DNA of 42,709 bases from Herpetosiphonaceae bacterium (GTDB taxonomy: Bacteria; Chloroflexota; Chloroflexia; Chloroflexales; Herpetosiphonaceae), in the NCBI GenBank assembly GCA_013538855.1, contig JABXJS010000173.1, positions 1 to 42,709 of the forward strand, given 5' to 3'. Position numbers and translations under genes: made by a program. A model generated the notes under the pieces. It worked only from the letters and a program-made list of their open reading frames with translations, had not been told where the DNA came from and did no database searches. Below are positions 6,931 through 15,485 of the stretch, piece by piece. Position 1 is the first letter of the stretch. The number at the start of each line of letters is the position of its first letter.

Positions 6931-7908
6931 ATGCTAAAACGCTACTTTGTGGCTATCGGCACCATGGCGATGCTGATAGTCTTGGCCTACGCTGGCTCGA
7001 CAGTTCTTGGCTCCCAGAGTGTTGAGTCTACCATAGTCACTGCCGCGCCGCTACCTGCTGGCGCTCGCTCGCACCGCTCTGATATGCCGCGCTTGGCTCC
7101 AACCTTCTCGCCGACGCCCGCCGCCACCGAGACACCAACGCCCACCGCCACCGCAACGCCAACCACGCCGCCAACTGCCACCCCGCGCCCACCGCTGCCC
7201 GGCGCTGGCCCGCACATGCCCGGCGAGCTGATCGCGCAGACCAGTCGCTACGATGTGTACGTGGGCATCAACTCGCTGGCAGCATCCGATGTGCTAGCGC
7301 TGCTGCCACAGGTCGATCAGGCGCTGGACTCGGCGGAGGAGCGGCTGGGCACACGCTTACAGTCGCGCCCGAGCGTTGGTATCTTCCAGCCTGCCCGGCG
7401 ACCGATTCGTGGCGTGCGCGCGCTGGCCTTCACCAGCGAGCAGCGCATCGAGCTGTACTACGGCGCGTATGAAGACCCCACAGGCATGGTGCGCGTGCTT
7501 GTGCATGAGCTTGGTCACCAGCTGGAGGCCACCCGCTATGGCGATGCCGTTCAGCAGCGCGCCGATATCATCCTGCACGAGGGGCTAGCCACCTGGCTGG
7601 CCGATACGTGCTGGCTAGAGCGCAGCGGTGGCTCAACATGGCCGCAGCGTGCACGCACACTCCGCAGCCAAGGACGGCTGCTGCCGATCCGCCGCGATCC
7701 TAGCGGTGCCGCCGCCAACGATGCCTACGAGGGCTGGGCAGCATTTGTCGACTACTTGATCAACACCTACGGCTGGGACGCCTTCGACGATTTGTACCGC
7801 TCCAGCAGCGGGCGCTACCCTGGCTCCGCCGACTATCGGCTTGTGTATGGTGCCGATCTCGATGCGCTGGTCGCGGACTGGTATGCATTTTTGGCCGCAC
7901 ACGATTAG
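6931..7908 (+). CDS. Membrane-anchored HExxH zinc peptidase (peptidase MA-like)
   Basis: 325 residues from ATG 6931; a GTG start three codons earlier is possible. An N-terminal hydrophobic segment (about 5-25) anchors or exports it. A Thr/Pro-rich spacer (about 55-95) typical of surface proteins follows, then a gluzincin-like core: HELGH with H192, E193 and H196, and a third ligand candidate E217 in LHEGLATWL. The domain resembles PF13485-type 'peptidase MA' proteins; it probably acts outside the membrane on cell-envelope protein. The stop TAG shares the 4-nt TTAG (7905-7908) with the stop of the convergent gene. Confidence 0.85.
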   Translation: MLKRYFVAIGTMAMLIVLAYAGSTVLGSQSVESTIVTAAPLPAGARSHRSDMPRLAPTFSPTPAATETPTPTATATPTTPPTATPRPPLPGAGPHMPGELIAQTSRYDVYVGINSLAASDVLALLPQVDQALDSAEERLGTRLQSRPSVGIFQPARRPIRGVRALAFTSEQRIELYYGAYEDPTGMVRVLVHELGHQLEATRYGDAVQQRADIILHEGLATWLADTCWLERSGGSTWPQRARTLRSQGRLLPIRRDPSGAAANDAYEGWAAFVDYLINTYGWDAFDDLYRSSSGRYPGSADYRLVYGADLDALVADWYAFLAAHD

Positions 7909-8477
7909 CTGGGCCTGGTGTTGGTGATCTGCTGCTCCCACAGCGCTAGGAGCGCCGCAATGTCGCTCGGTTGGCGGCAGTGGATCAGCTTGGCTGTGTG
8001 CTGCTGAATGGCTTGCGCGGTTGCGAATCTGGTGGTAGCTCCATCATCGTCGAGCGCCTGCGGCGGGCGGCGTTGGCCTGTATGGTAGGCGCGCTGCATG
8101 TGCAGAAATTGCAGCAGACGGCGTAGCCCAGGGTGCTTGTTGGTGCCACGCCAGCTTGCCAGCAGATGCCGCCGACCGATGCGCCAGGCTGTGACGTGCC
8201 AGGGCAGGTCGAGCCAGATGATCACGTCGGCCTGGGTAAACAGCTGGTCTGTCCACCATAGAAAAATCCCCTCGCTAATCCATCTCGGCTGCTGGGCGAT
8301 GGCGTGCACCTCGGCCAGCTTTACGCTGAGCGGCCGTCGTGCGCCGACGCCGTGTGCGTAGCCAATGGTATCAAGCTCGTAGATTGGCGCGTCACCGCAT
8401 GCGCCTAAACGGTGGGCTAACGTGGTCTTACCACTGCCTGCTGCACCGACAATGTGAATCCGCTGTGGAATATGCAT
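7905..8477 (-). CDS. P-loop NTPase, adenylate-kinase/FlaR-like
   Basis: 190 residues. A Walker A motif GAAGSGKTT (11-19) opens the protein, followed by a short substrate-binding region and IIWLDLPW as a Walker-B-like strand. An Arg-rich lid (about 100-112) and length match the 'topology modulation protein' group of small nucleoside-kinase-like ATPases. The natural substrate of this group is not established. The start is the ATG at 8475-8477; Shine-Dalgarno weak. It overlaps the stop of the convergent peptidase gene by 4 nt. Confidence 0.8.
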   Translation of the reverse strand: MHIPQRIHIVGAAGSGKTTLAHRLGACGDAPIYELDTIGYAHGVGARRPLSVKLAEVHAIAQQPRWISEGIFLWWTDQLFTQADVIIWLDLPWHVTAWRIGRRHLLASWRGTNKHPGLRRLLQFLHMQRAYHTGQRRPPQALDDDGATTRFATAQAIQQHTAKLIHCRQPSDIAALLALWEQQITNTRPS

Positions 8478-8709
8478 AGCTCAACCTACCGCAAAAAGAG
8501 TGCTATGCTTCAATGTAGCGGCTGTAGCCCCTGGAGAGATCAATCGTTGGATGGATGCTGCTCAGCGCTCGTTGGATGGGCGGCCTGCGCGTGTTCGGCT
8601 GTACACTGATGCGCGCAAAACGCTAGCCCGTTAGCGCAGCACCGTGATTGTTCGAGCAGCGTTCGCGTGCGTGCTGTGCGCGCAGATAGATGGACATGCT
8701 AGGCTAGAA

Positions 8710-9312
8710 ATGAGGCAGATGATGCTGGACGAGCTTTTTTCTGCGATGCAGCAGCGCTATCGCAGCGGTGACATGCCTTGGAATCAGTCCACGCTGCCGC
8801 CTGAGATTATCGCCGTGGCCGAGCGCATAGCGCCGGGGCGGATGCTTGATCTTGGCTGCGGCACCGGACGAGTCACGTGCTTCTTTGCGCAGCACGGCTG
8901 GATGTGCGATGGGGTGGACTTTGTGCCAGAGGCGCTGGAGCTAGCACGTCAGCGCGCCACCGAGCAGGGCGTCGCCGCCCGCGTGCACTGGCACCAGGCC
9001 AGCATCCCCGAGCTGGATTTTTTGCAGCCAGCCTACGATCTGGCTATTGATATTGGCTGTCTGCATGCGCAGCCAGTCGAGTTAATGCCTGCCTATGTGG
9101 CACAGCTGCAGCGGCTACTGCGGCCAGGGGCGACGTTTCTGCTGTTTGGCCGTCTGTTTGGCCCAAGCGAGACCGGGCCGCGCGGGCTGCGCACAGCCGA
9201 TGTCGAGCGCTTTTTTCAGCCTGCCTTCAGTATTGAAGCGCTTACGGTTGGCAGCACAACGCACGCTGATGCGACCTGGCAGAGCGGCTGGTGGTCGCTG
9301 CGCCGCAGGTAG
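8710..9312 (+). CDS. Class I SAM-dependent methyltransferase
   Basis: 200 residues from ATG 8710. In-frame alternatives are GTG 8644 and ATGs at 8719 and 8722; the true start is uncertain. Motif I is MLDLGCGTGRV (about 47-57), with the acidic residue of motif II in GVDF; DLAIDIGCLHA is the motif IV region and LLRPGATFLLFG a typical post-motif strand. It resembles small-molecule methyltransferases of the thiopurine/tellurite-resistance fold (Methyltransf_25). Substrate unknown. It stands alone and is convergent to aceA across a strong hairpin. Confidence 0.85.
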   Translation: MRQMMLDELFSAMQQRYRSGDMPWNQSTLPPEIIAVAERIAPGRMLDLGCGTGRVTCFFAQHGWMCDGVDFVPEALELARQRATEQGVAARVHWHQASIPELDFLQPAYDLAIDIGCLHAQPVELMPAYVAQLQRLLRPGATFLLFGRLFGPSETGPRGLRTADVERFFQPAFSIEALTVGSTTHADATWQSGWWSLRRR

Positions 9313-9322
9313 CTTAAACGCC

Positions 9323-9352
9323 GGCCCCGCACGCTCGATCTCGTGCGGGGCC
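9323..9352. terminator. Bidirectional hairpin between the methyltransferase and aceA
   Basis: A perfect 11-bp GC-rich stem, GGCCCCGCACG (9323-9333) with CGTGCGGGGCC (9342-9352), has an 8-nt loop. No T-run follows on the plus strand, and only GTTTAA follows on the minus strand. It is probably the end of the ace transcript, possibly acting as a 3' stabiliser. Confidence 0.6.
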
Positions 9353-9404
9353 AGGTGATCCGAAACTCCGTTGCAAAGAGTTTCTCCCGTAAGGCGCAGA
9401 GCGA

Positions 9405-10706
9405 CTAGTGGTTGACGGCGAACTGCTCCGACTCGGTCGAGCCTTGCAGGGCGGTCGTCGATGAGGTGCCGCCAGACACAGCCTGCGAAACCAGATCGAA
9501 GTAGCCGGTGCCAACCTCGCGCTGGTGCTTGATGGCGGTGTAGCCATCCTGCTCGCGCCCAAACTCGGCCTGCTGCAGCCGAACGTAGGCGCTCATGCCC
9601 TCGTCGCGGTAGCCGCGGGCCAGATCGAACATGCTGTAGTTGAGCGCGTGGAAGCCAGCCAGCGTAATGAACTGGAACTTGTAGCCCATTGCGCCTAGCT
9701 CGCGCTGGAACTTGGCGATGGTGGCGTCGTCGAGGTTACGCTTCCAGTTGAACGACGGCGAGCAGTTGTAGGCCAGCATTTTCCCAGGGTACTGCGCGTG
9801 GATTGCCTCGGCGAAGCGGCGTGCCTCGTCCAGGTCCGGCGTTGAGGTCTCGCACCAGACCAGGTCGGCATACGGCGCGTAGGCCAAGCCGCGCGCGATG
9901 GCTGAGTCGATGCCGCCGCGGATAACAAAGAAGCCCTCTGGGGTGCGCTCGCCGGTGCAGAACTCGCGGTCGCGTGGGTCGATGTCGCTGGTCAGCAGGA
10001 ATGCGCCGTTGGCATCGGTGCGGGCGACGAGCAGCGTGGGCACATCGAGCACGTCAGCGGCGAGCCGCGCCGCCGAGAGCGTGCGCAGGAAGTGGCTGGT
10101 GGGCACGAGCACCTTGCCGCCGAGGTGGCCGCACTTCTTCTCTGACGATAGCTGGTCCTCGAAGTGCACGCCAGCGGCACCAGCCTCGATCATGGCCTTC
10201 ATCATCTCGAAGGCGTTGAGCGGGCCGCCGAAGCCAGCCTCGGCATCGGCGACGATCGGCGCAAACCAGTAGGTTGAGTGATCGCCTTCGGAGTGCGCGA
10301 TCTGATCGGCGCGCATCAGCGTCTGATTGATCTTCTGCACCACCTGCGGCACGCTGTTGGCCGGGTAGAGGCTCTGATCAGGGTACATTTGACCGGCGAC
10401 GTTGGCATCGGCAGCAACCTGCCAGCCGCTCAGGTAGATGGCCTTCAGGCCGGCCTTGACCATCTGCATGGCCTGGTTGCCGGTGAGCGCACCAAGCGCG
10501 TTGATGTAGTCCTCGGTGTGCAGCAGATCCCAGAGGCGTGAGGCCCCGAGCTGTGCCAGCGTGTGCTCAACCTTGATCGAGCCGCGCAGCTTCAGCACGT
10601 CCTCGGCGCTGTAGTCGCGACGAATACCCTGCCAGCGTGCATCGGTCTCCCAGCGTTTCTGTAGCTCTGCTGCCGAATTGGTGCCGTTGTCGGTGTGTGT
10701 ACCCAT
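9405..10706 (-). CDS. aceA: Isocitrate lyase
   Basis: 433 residues, the normal size for bacterial isocitrate lyase. The active-site loop KKCGHLGG (190-197) holds catalytic C192. Other signature blocks are present: [12 protein letters not shown] (91-102), ADAEAGFGG (153-161), HFEDQ (181-185) and the C-terminal NCSPSFNW (about 317-324). It splits isocitrate to glyoxylate and succinate, the first step of the glyoxylate bypass, allowing growth on acetate or fatty acids. It is second in the aceB-aceA operon, 67 nt after aceB, with its own AAGGAGG 7 nt before the start. Confidence 0.98.
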   Translation of the reverse strand: MGTHTDNGTNSAAELQKRWETDARWQGIRRDYSAEDVLKLRGSIKVEHTLAQLGASRLWDLLHTEDYINALGALTGNQAMQMVKAGLKAIYLSGWQVAADANVAGQMYPDQSLYPANSVPQVVQKINQTLMRADQIAHSEGDHSTYWFAPIVADAEAGFGGPLNAFEMMKAMIEAGAAGVHFEDQLSSEKKCGHLGGKVLVPTSHFLRTLSAARLAADVLDVPTLLVARTDANGAFLLTSDIDPRDREFCTGERTPEGFFVIRGGIDSAIARGLAYAPYADLVWCETSTPDLDEARRFAEAIHAQYPGKMLAYNCSPSFNWKRNLDDATIAKFQRELGAMGYKFQFITLAGFHALNYSMFDLARGYRDEGMSAYVRLQQAEFGREQDGYTAIKHQREVGTGYFDLVSQAVSGGTSSTTALQGSTESEQFAVNH

Positions 10707-10773
10707 GTGTCATTCCTCCTTGAATGGCGCTATTGTTGATTGTTTTGGCTATGCTGTTTACGTGCGTCGTGCT

Positions 10774-12366
<1,593 letters not shown>

Positions 12367-12431
12367 CGGCTTGATCCTTTCTGATGCGTCCTTGCATCGT
12401 ATGCGGCTGCGATGTATGCGGGTGAAATATA

Positions 12432-12453
12432 ACTAGTAGCGAATTTTCACTAG
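12432..12453. promoter_or_regulatory. Candidate operator at the ace transcription start
   Basis: ACTAG occurs at 12432-12436 and again at 12449-12453, 17 bp apart (about 1.6 helical turns). CTAGT at 12433 also makes it partly palindromic. The pair lies over the predicted start point of the ace promoter, a place where a bound repressor would block initiation. The regulator is not identified. Confidence 0.35.
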
Positions 12454-12483
12454 ATTCTAACACTCTGCGTTATAGATCGTCAA
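12454..12483 (-). promoter_or_regulatory. Promoter of the aceBA operon
   Basis: On the minus strand TTGACG (12483-12478), 18-bp spacer and TAGAAT (12459-12454). An overlapping alternative is TTGAAA-N18-TATAAC about 16 bp further upstream. Predicted start near 12447, about 80 nt before the aceB ATG. Confidence 0.6.
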
Positions 12484-12583
12484 CGGGTCATTTTTCAATG
12501 TGAATCATAGATGTTTTCTATGGCTTGCTCAATAGCTATTTGAATTGCTGATACATAAATGTGTCATTAATACTCCTTTGATC

Positions 12584-12926
12584 TGCGCATCCGGCGCGGG
12601 GTTGGGGAGCCGCTGCGCGGGGCGTGCGGCTGCGCCCCACAGGGCGCGAATGCTGGTGTGCCTCCGGCGCGGGTGTCGGGGAGCCGCTGCGCGGGGCGTG
12701 CGGCTGCGCCCCACAGGGCGCGAATGCTGGTGCGCATCCGGCGCGGGTGTTGGGGAGCCGCTGCGCGGGGCGTGGCCCGAGAGCCGCCGCCTCTGGTGAC
12801 AATCTAGGGTGAGTGATGGAGCCGCGCTACGACCGCGTGATCATCGACGCGAGCGAGCGCCGCCTCTGGTGACAATCTAGGGTGAGTGATAGAGCCGCTG
12901 CGCGGGGCGTGCGGCTGCGCCCCACA
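12584..12926. repeat. Cluster of imperfect 73-74-bp tandem repeats
   Basis: Copies begin at 12584, 12657 and 12731 (third cut short near 12774). The unit starts TG(C/T)GC(A/C)TCCGGCGCGGG and contains the hairpin GGGGCG-tgcggctg-CGCCCC. A second element of 32 bp (core CTCTGGTGACAATCTAGGG) occurs at 12786-12817 and 12859-12890, again exactly 73 bp apart. A partial copy of the first unit ends the cluster (12892-12926). The period is too long and there are no spacers, so it is not CRISPR. It resembles intergenic palindromic-unit repeats that expand by slippage or recombination. No mobility gene is near. Confidence 0.85.
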
Positions 12927-12997
12927 CTGGCCGACGCTTTGGTGCGGATCGGGCATGAGTGTCAGAAGCCGCGCTTGGGGTGAGCATTGCGTGTGCA

Positions 12998-13027
12998 TTG
13001 CTATACGGTGGACGAATCTGCTATGCT
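12998..13027 (+). promoter_or_regulatory. Candidate promoter of the 13066 gene
   Basis: TTGCTA (12998-13003), 18-bp spacer and TATGCT (13022-13027), 39 bp before the ATG. Both boxes are imperfect. Confidence 0.45.
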
Positions 13028-13065
13028 AGCAGCAGTGTAGCGGCTTTTTTAGAAGCGAGGCGTAT

Positions 13066-14274
13066 ATGGTGCGAAAAGTTGCGCGGCGGCGGCGCGGCGC
13101 TCGTCGGCAGGTCGATCAGCCAGCAGCAGCGCCACTGCTGCACCCGATTGAGCGCCTGCAGCAGCAGGTTGGCAACCGGACGGTACAGGCGCTTTTGCAT
13201 GATCAAGCAGCGCTGATGCAGCGTAGCCCACTGATTCAGCGCATCGTTCACGAGCGCTACCTGCGCCAGTGGCAGGATGCTGTCAACCTCGGTGTGCTGA
13301 GCAACGGTGAGGTGCAGCGCCTGCGCGAGTATGTGCAAGATTTGCAGGGCAACGCCGATAAGGCGGTGCTTGATTTGGTCAGCCTAAGCAACTGGTTTAC
13401 CAAGCTGTTCAAGTCGACCGAGCGCAAGCGCAAAATTCAAGGGCTGATCTGGAAGAAACTGCTTGACACGAACTTTGATATTCAGGCCACCGAGCTGTTT
13501 CGCAATCAGCTGGCGACGCTCGAGACCGACCCGCTCAATCAGGCTGTTGACGTGGGCAAGCTGCACCAGCTCGACGATGTTTTGTACAGCGAGCCGCCGC
13601 TGAATGAGGCGCAAGGGCGCGATCTGCTGCGCCGCATCGTGGGCATGGATCAAACGGTGATGAATGATCTAGCCCAACTGCGTGGCGATCATCCGACCTA
13701 CGGCATGATGGAGCTATTCGAAGCTCCCTGGCAGCATGAGTGGGGGCTTGGCCGCGTGAAAGGCGGCACCGAGGCAGTGTTAATCGTTGGTGATCGCACC
13801 GGCGTAGCCTGGGGGCCATACCTGCCCTATGTCGATGCGCTGGCCCATATGCACCCGATGTTTGGCAAAACGCCGCGCCAAGACAGGGTCGATCTGAGCA
13901 CAAAGCGGCTGCCAGGCGCGGTTGATTTTCAAGATTTGATCGGTCGTAGAGGTGCGCACGGCGAGACCATGAAGATTTTTCCCTCGGCCAGCGATGTGCA
14001 GTTCACCGCCGAGCGCAATCTGCCGTCACACAGCGTATTCACGCCGTATGTCTACGATAGCGGCAACGTCGCGCTGAATAACCCGCAGGATCAGACGCCG
14101 CTCCAAGCGCCGCGCATCGAGTTTAAAATCAAAAACGCCGTGCCAGATCAACAGCAGGGCGTTTTCACGTGTCGGCTTGAGATCTGGGCCGACCAGCAGA
14201 TGCTGATTGCGCTCGATCCAGTTACCGCCGATACAACCTCTGGCGGCGGTGCGCTGGGGACGCTGCGCTGGTAG
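13066..14274 (+). CDS. Putative secreted-effector-like protein: eCIS-cargo-type N-terminus plus possible JAMM metalloprotease core
   Basis: 402 residues, no signal peptide or membrane segment. The basic N-terminus (1-16) is followed by IERLQQQVGNRTVQALL (28-44), like the 'LQ..GN(R/Q)AV..L' segment seen at the front of proteins associated with extracellular contractile injection systems and DUF4157 proteins. A helical middle (60-210) follows. The C-terminal half has E225 in QHEWGLG, H261-M-H263-P264 and S307-A-S-D310, which together fit the E / HxHP / SxxD pattern of JAMM/MPN zinc peptidases, although the gap from HxHP to SxxD (44 residues) is much longer than usual. C-terminal 330-402 is beta-rich. 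GAGG precedes the start. No injection-apparatus genes are in the window. Both assignments are inference; the gene is otherwise unrecognised. Confidence 0.6.
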   Translation: MVRKVARRRRGARRQVDQPAAAPLLHPIERLQQQVGNRTVQALLHDQAALMQRSPLIQRIVHERYLRQWQDAVNLGVLSNGEVQRLREYVQDLQGNADKAVLDLVSLSNWFTKLFKSTERKRKIQGLIWKKLLDTNFDIQATELFRNQLATLETDPLNQAVDVGKLHQLDDVLYSEPPLNEAQGRDLLRRIVGMDQTVMNDLAQLRGDHPTYGMMELFEAPWQHEWGLGRVKGGTEAVLIVGDRTGVAWGPYLPYVDALAHMHPMFGKTPRQDRVDLSTKRLPGAVDFQDLIGRRGAHGETMKIFPSASDVQFTAERNLPSHSVFTPYVYDSGNVALNNPQDQTPLQAPRIEFKIKNAVPDQQQGVFTCRLEIWADQQMLIALDPVTADTTSGGGALGTLRW

Positions 14275-14275
14275 C

Positions 14276-14680
14276 CTAGGCCTGATCGAGGAAGCGCTGG
14301 CGCAGCTGCGGAGTGGGCAGCATGCAGCTCTCGGTCTGGCCAAACCAGCGATAGCGGTTGCGGGCGATCCAGCGGTACACAAGATTGCGGATGGGGCGCG
14401 GCACAAGCAATCCAACGCGCGCAAAGCTCCATGGCCGCTGGAGATAGCGGGCCAGGCGCAGCGCTGCATCGCTGTGGGTATAGGCGCGCCCACCATCCAC
14501 AAAAATTAAACTATCAAGGCGCTGCGGATCAAGCTGATGCTGTTGCTGTAGCTGCTGCCCGATCTGCGACTGGAGCGCAGCGAAGTGCACTGTGCCAGCG
14601 GGATCGTGGCGGATGACAAACTGCACCGTGTTGTTGCACAAATTACAGACGCCGTCGAACAGTAAAACGGGGTGCTCCAC
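14276..14680 (-). CDS. DCC-family thiol-disulfide oxidoreductase-like protein (DUF393)
   Basis: 134 residues from the GTG at 14678-14680, chosen because AAGGAG lies 6 nt upstream and because the family begins right before FDGVCNLC; a longer frame upstream overlaps the regulator gene and looks non-coding. The redox pair C12-N-L-C15 follows D9-G10, the DxxCxxC hallmark. D69-like SDAALR and the Trp/Arg-rich C-terminus with CMLP are also typical. The family is predicted to have a thioredoxin-like fold; substrate unknown. It is the last gene of the operon, 20 nt after the response regulator, ending 2 nt from the convergent 13066 gene. Confidence 0.88.
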   Translation of the reverse strand: MEHPVLLFDGVCNLCNNTVQFVIRHDPAGTVHFAALQSQIGQQLQQQHQLDPQRLDSLIFVDGGRAYTHSDAALRLARYLQRPWSFARVGLLVPRPIRNLVYRWIARNRYRWFGQTESCMLPTPQLRQRFLDQA

Positions 14681-14700
14681 ACTCGCTCCTTTCTGAGCGG

Positions 14701-15441
14701 CTACTTTTGCTCTTTTTCGCGCTCTTTGCGGAAATCCACAAAGCGATAGCCGACGCCGCGCTCGGTCAAAATATACTTCGGGTTGGAGGGGTCTTCCTCG
14801 ATTTTCTGGCGCAGGTAGGTGATGTACAGGCGCAGGTAGTGGCTCTCGTCGCGGTACTCTGGCCCCCACACTTTGGCCAGCAGCGTCTCGTGGGGCATCA
14901 CAAAGCCAGCGTTCTGGACGAGGTGATAGAGCAGGCGATACTCGGTTGGGCGCAGGCTAATGCGCTCGCCGTTGACCAGCACCTCGCGGCGATCAAAATC
15001 GACGGTGAGCCGATCGTCGATTTTTGTCGTTGAGACAGCCACCGTTGGCGCGACGTAGTGACGGCGCAGCACGGCGCGGATGCGGCTAACCAGCTCGCGG
15101 TGGCTAAAGGGCTTGCCAATATAGTCGTCGGCACCAAGCTCTAGGCCCTTGATGCGGTCATCCTCCTCGTCCTTGGCGGTGAGGATGATGACGGGCAGGG
15201 ATGAGAACTCGCGCAGGCGGCGCAGGGTCTCGAAGCCATCGAGGCCGGGCATCATTACATCGAGCAGCACGAGATCGGGCATATCTTCGCGAATGCGGTC
15301 AAGCGCCTTGCGTCCGTTCTCGGCGCTGATCACGCGGCAGCCCTCGGCCTCCAGATTGACGCGCATAAACGTCACCAGGCGTGGCTCATCATCGACAACC
15401 AGCACAAGCTTATCGCGCAGCTCAACACTAAACGATTCCAT
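14701..15441 (-). CDS. OmpR/KdpE-type response regulator
   Basis: 246 residues. Receiver domain (11-125) with D17/D18, phosphoacceptor D61 (LLLDVMMPG-like), T/S of ILTAKD near 88 and K110-region GKPFS. A winged-helix DNA-binding domain follows (about 143-240; [41 protein letters not shown]). It activates or represses promoters on phosphorylation. No sensor kinase is encoded beside it; the operon instead has a transglutaminase-like membrane protein upstream (44 nt) and a DCC protein downstream (20 nt). AAGGAG precedes the start. Confidence 0.95.
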   Translation of the reverse strand: MESFSVELRDKLVLVVDDEPRLVTFMRVNLEAEGCRVISAENGRKALDRIREDMPDLVLLDVMMPGLDGFETLRRLREFSSLPVIILTAKDEEDDRIKGLELGADDYIGKPFSHRELVSRIRAVLRRHYVAPTVAVSTTKIDDRLTVDFDRREVLVNGERISLRPTEYRLLYHLVQNAGFVMPHETLLAKVWGPEYRDESHYLRLYITYLRQKIEEDPSNPKYILTERGVGYRFVDFRKEREKEQK

Positions 15442-15485
15442 GGATCTCCTTGTCTAATCTACGTTGATCTTTTAATCATATCACG

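Larger units (their letters stand above)
12367..13065. other. 699-bp divergent intergenic region with promoters and a tandem-repeat cluster
   Basis: From left to right: the ace promoter and candidate operator (12432-12483), a short A/T-rich stretch (12484-12580), the 73-74-bp repeat cluster (12584-12926), and the promoter of the rightward gene (12998-13027). Apparent reading frames through the repeats differ in every frame and lack coding character. Confidence 0.7.

Noticed and set aside
12536-12802. Small Pro/Ala-rich protein encoded by the repeats
   Set aside because: All three frames stay open because of the repeat; frames shift where the period changes from 73 to 74 bp, so it is not selected coding sequence.
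12584-12926. CRISPR array
   Set aside because: Units adjoin without unique spacers, are 73-74 bp long, and no cas genes are nearby.
14681-14869. N-terminal extension of the DCC protein
   Set aside because: Lies inside the response-regulator gene in another frame; GTG at 14680 has AAGGAG in the right place and matches the family N-terminus.
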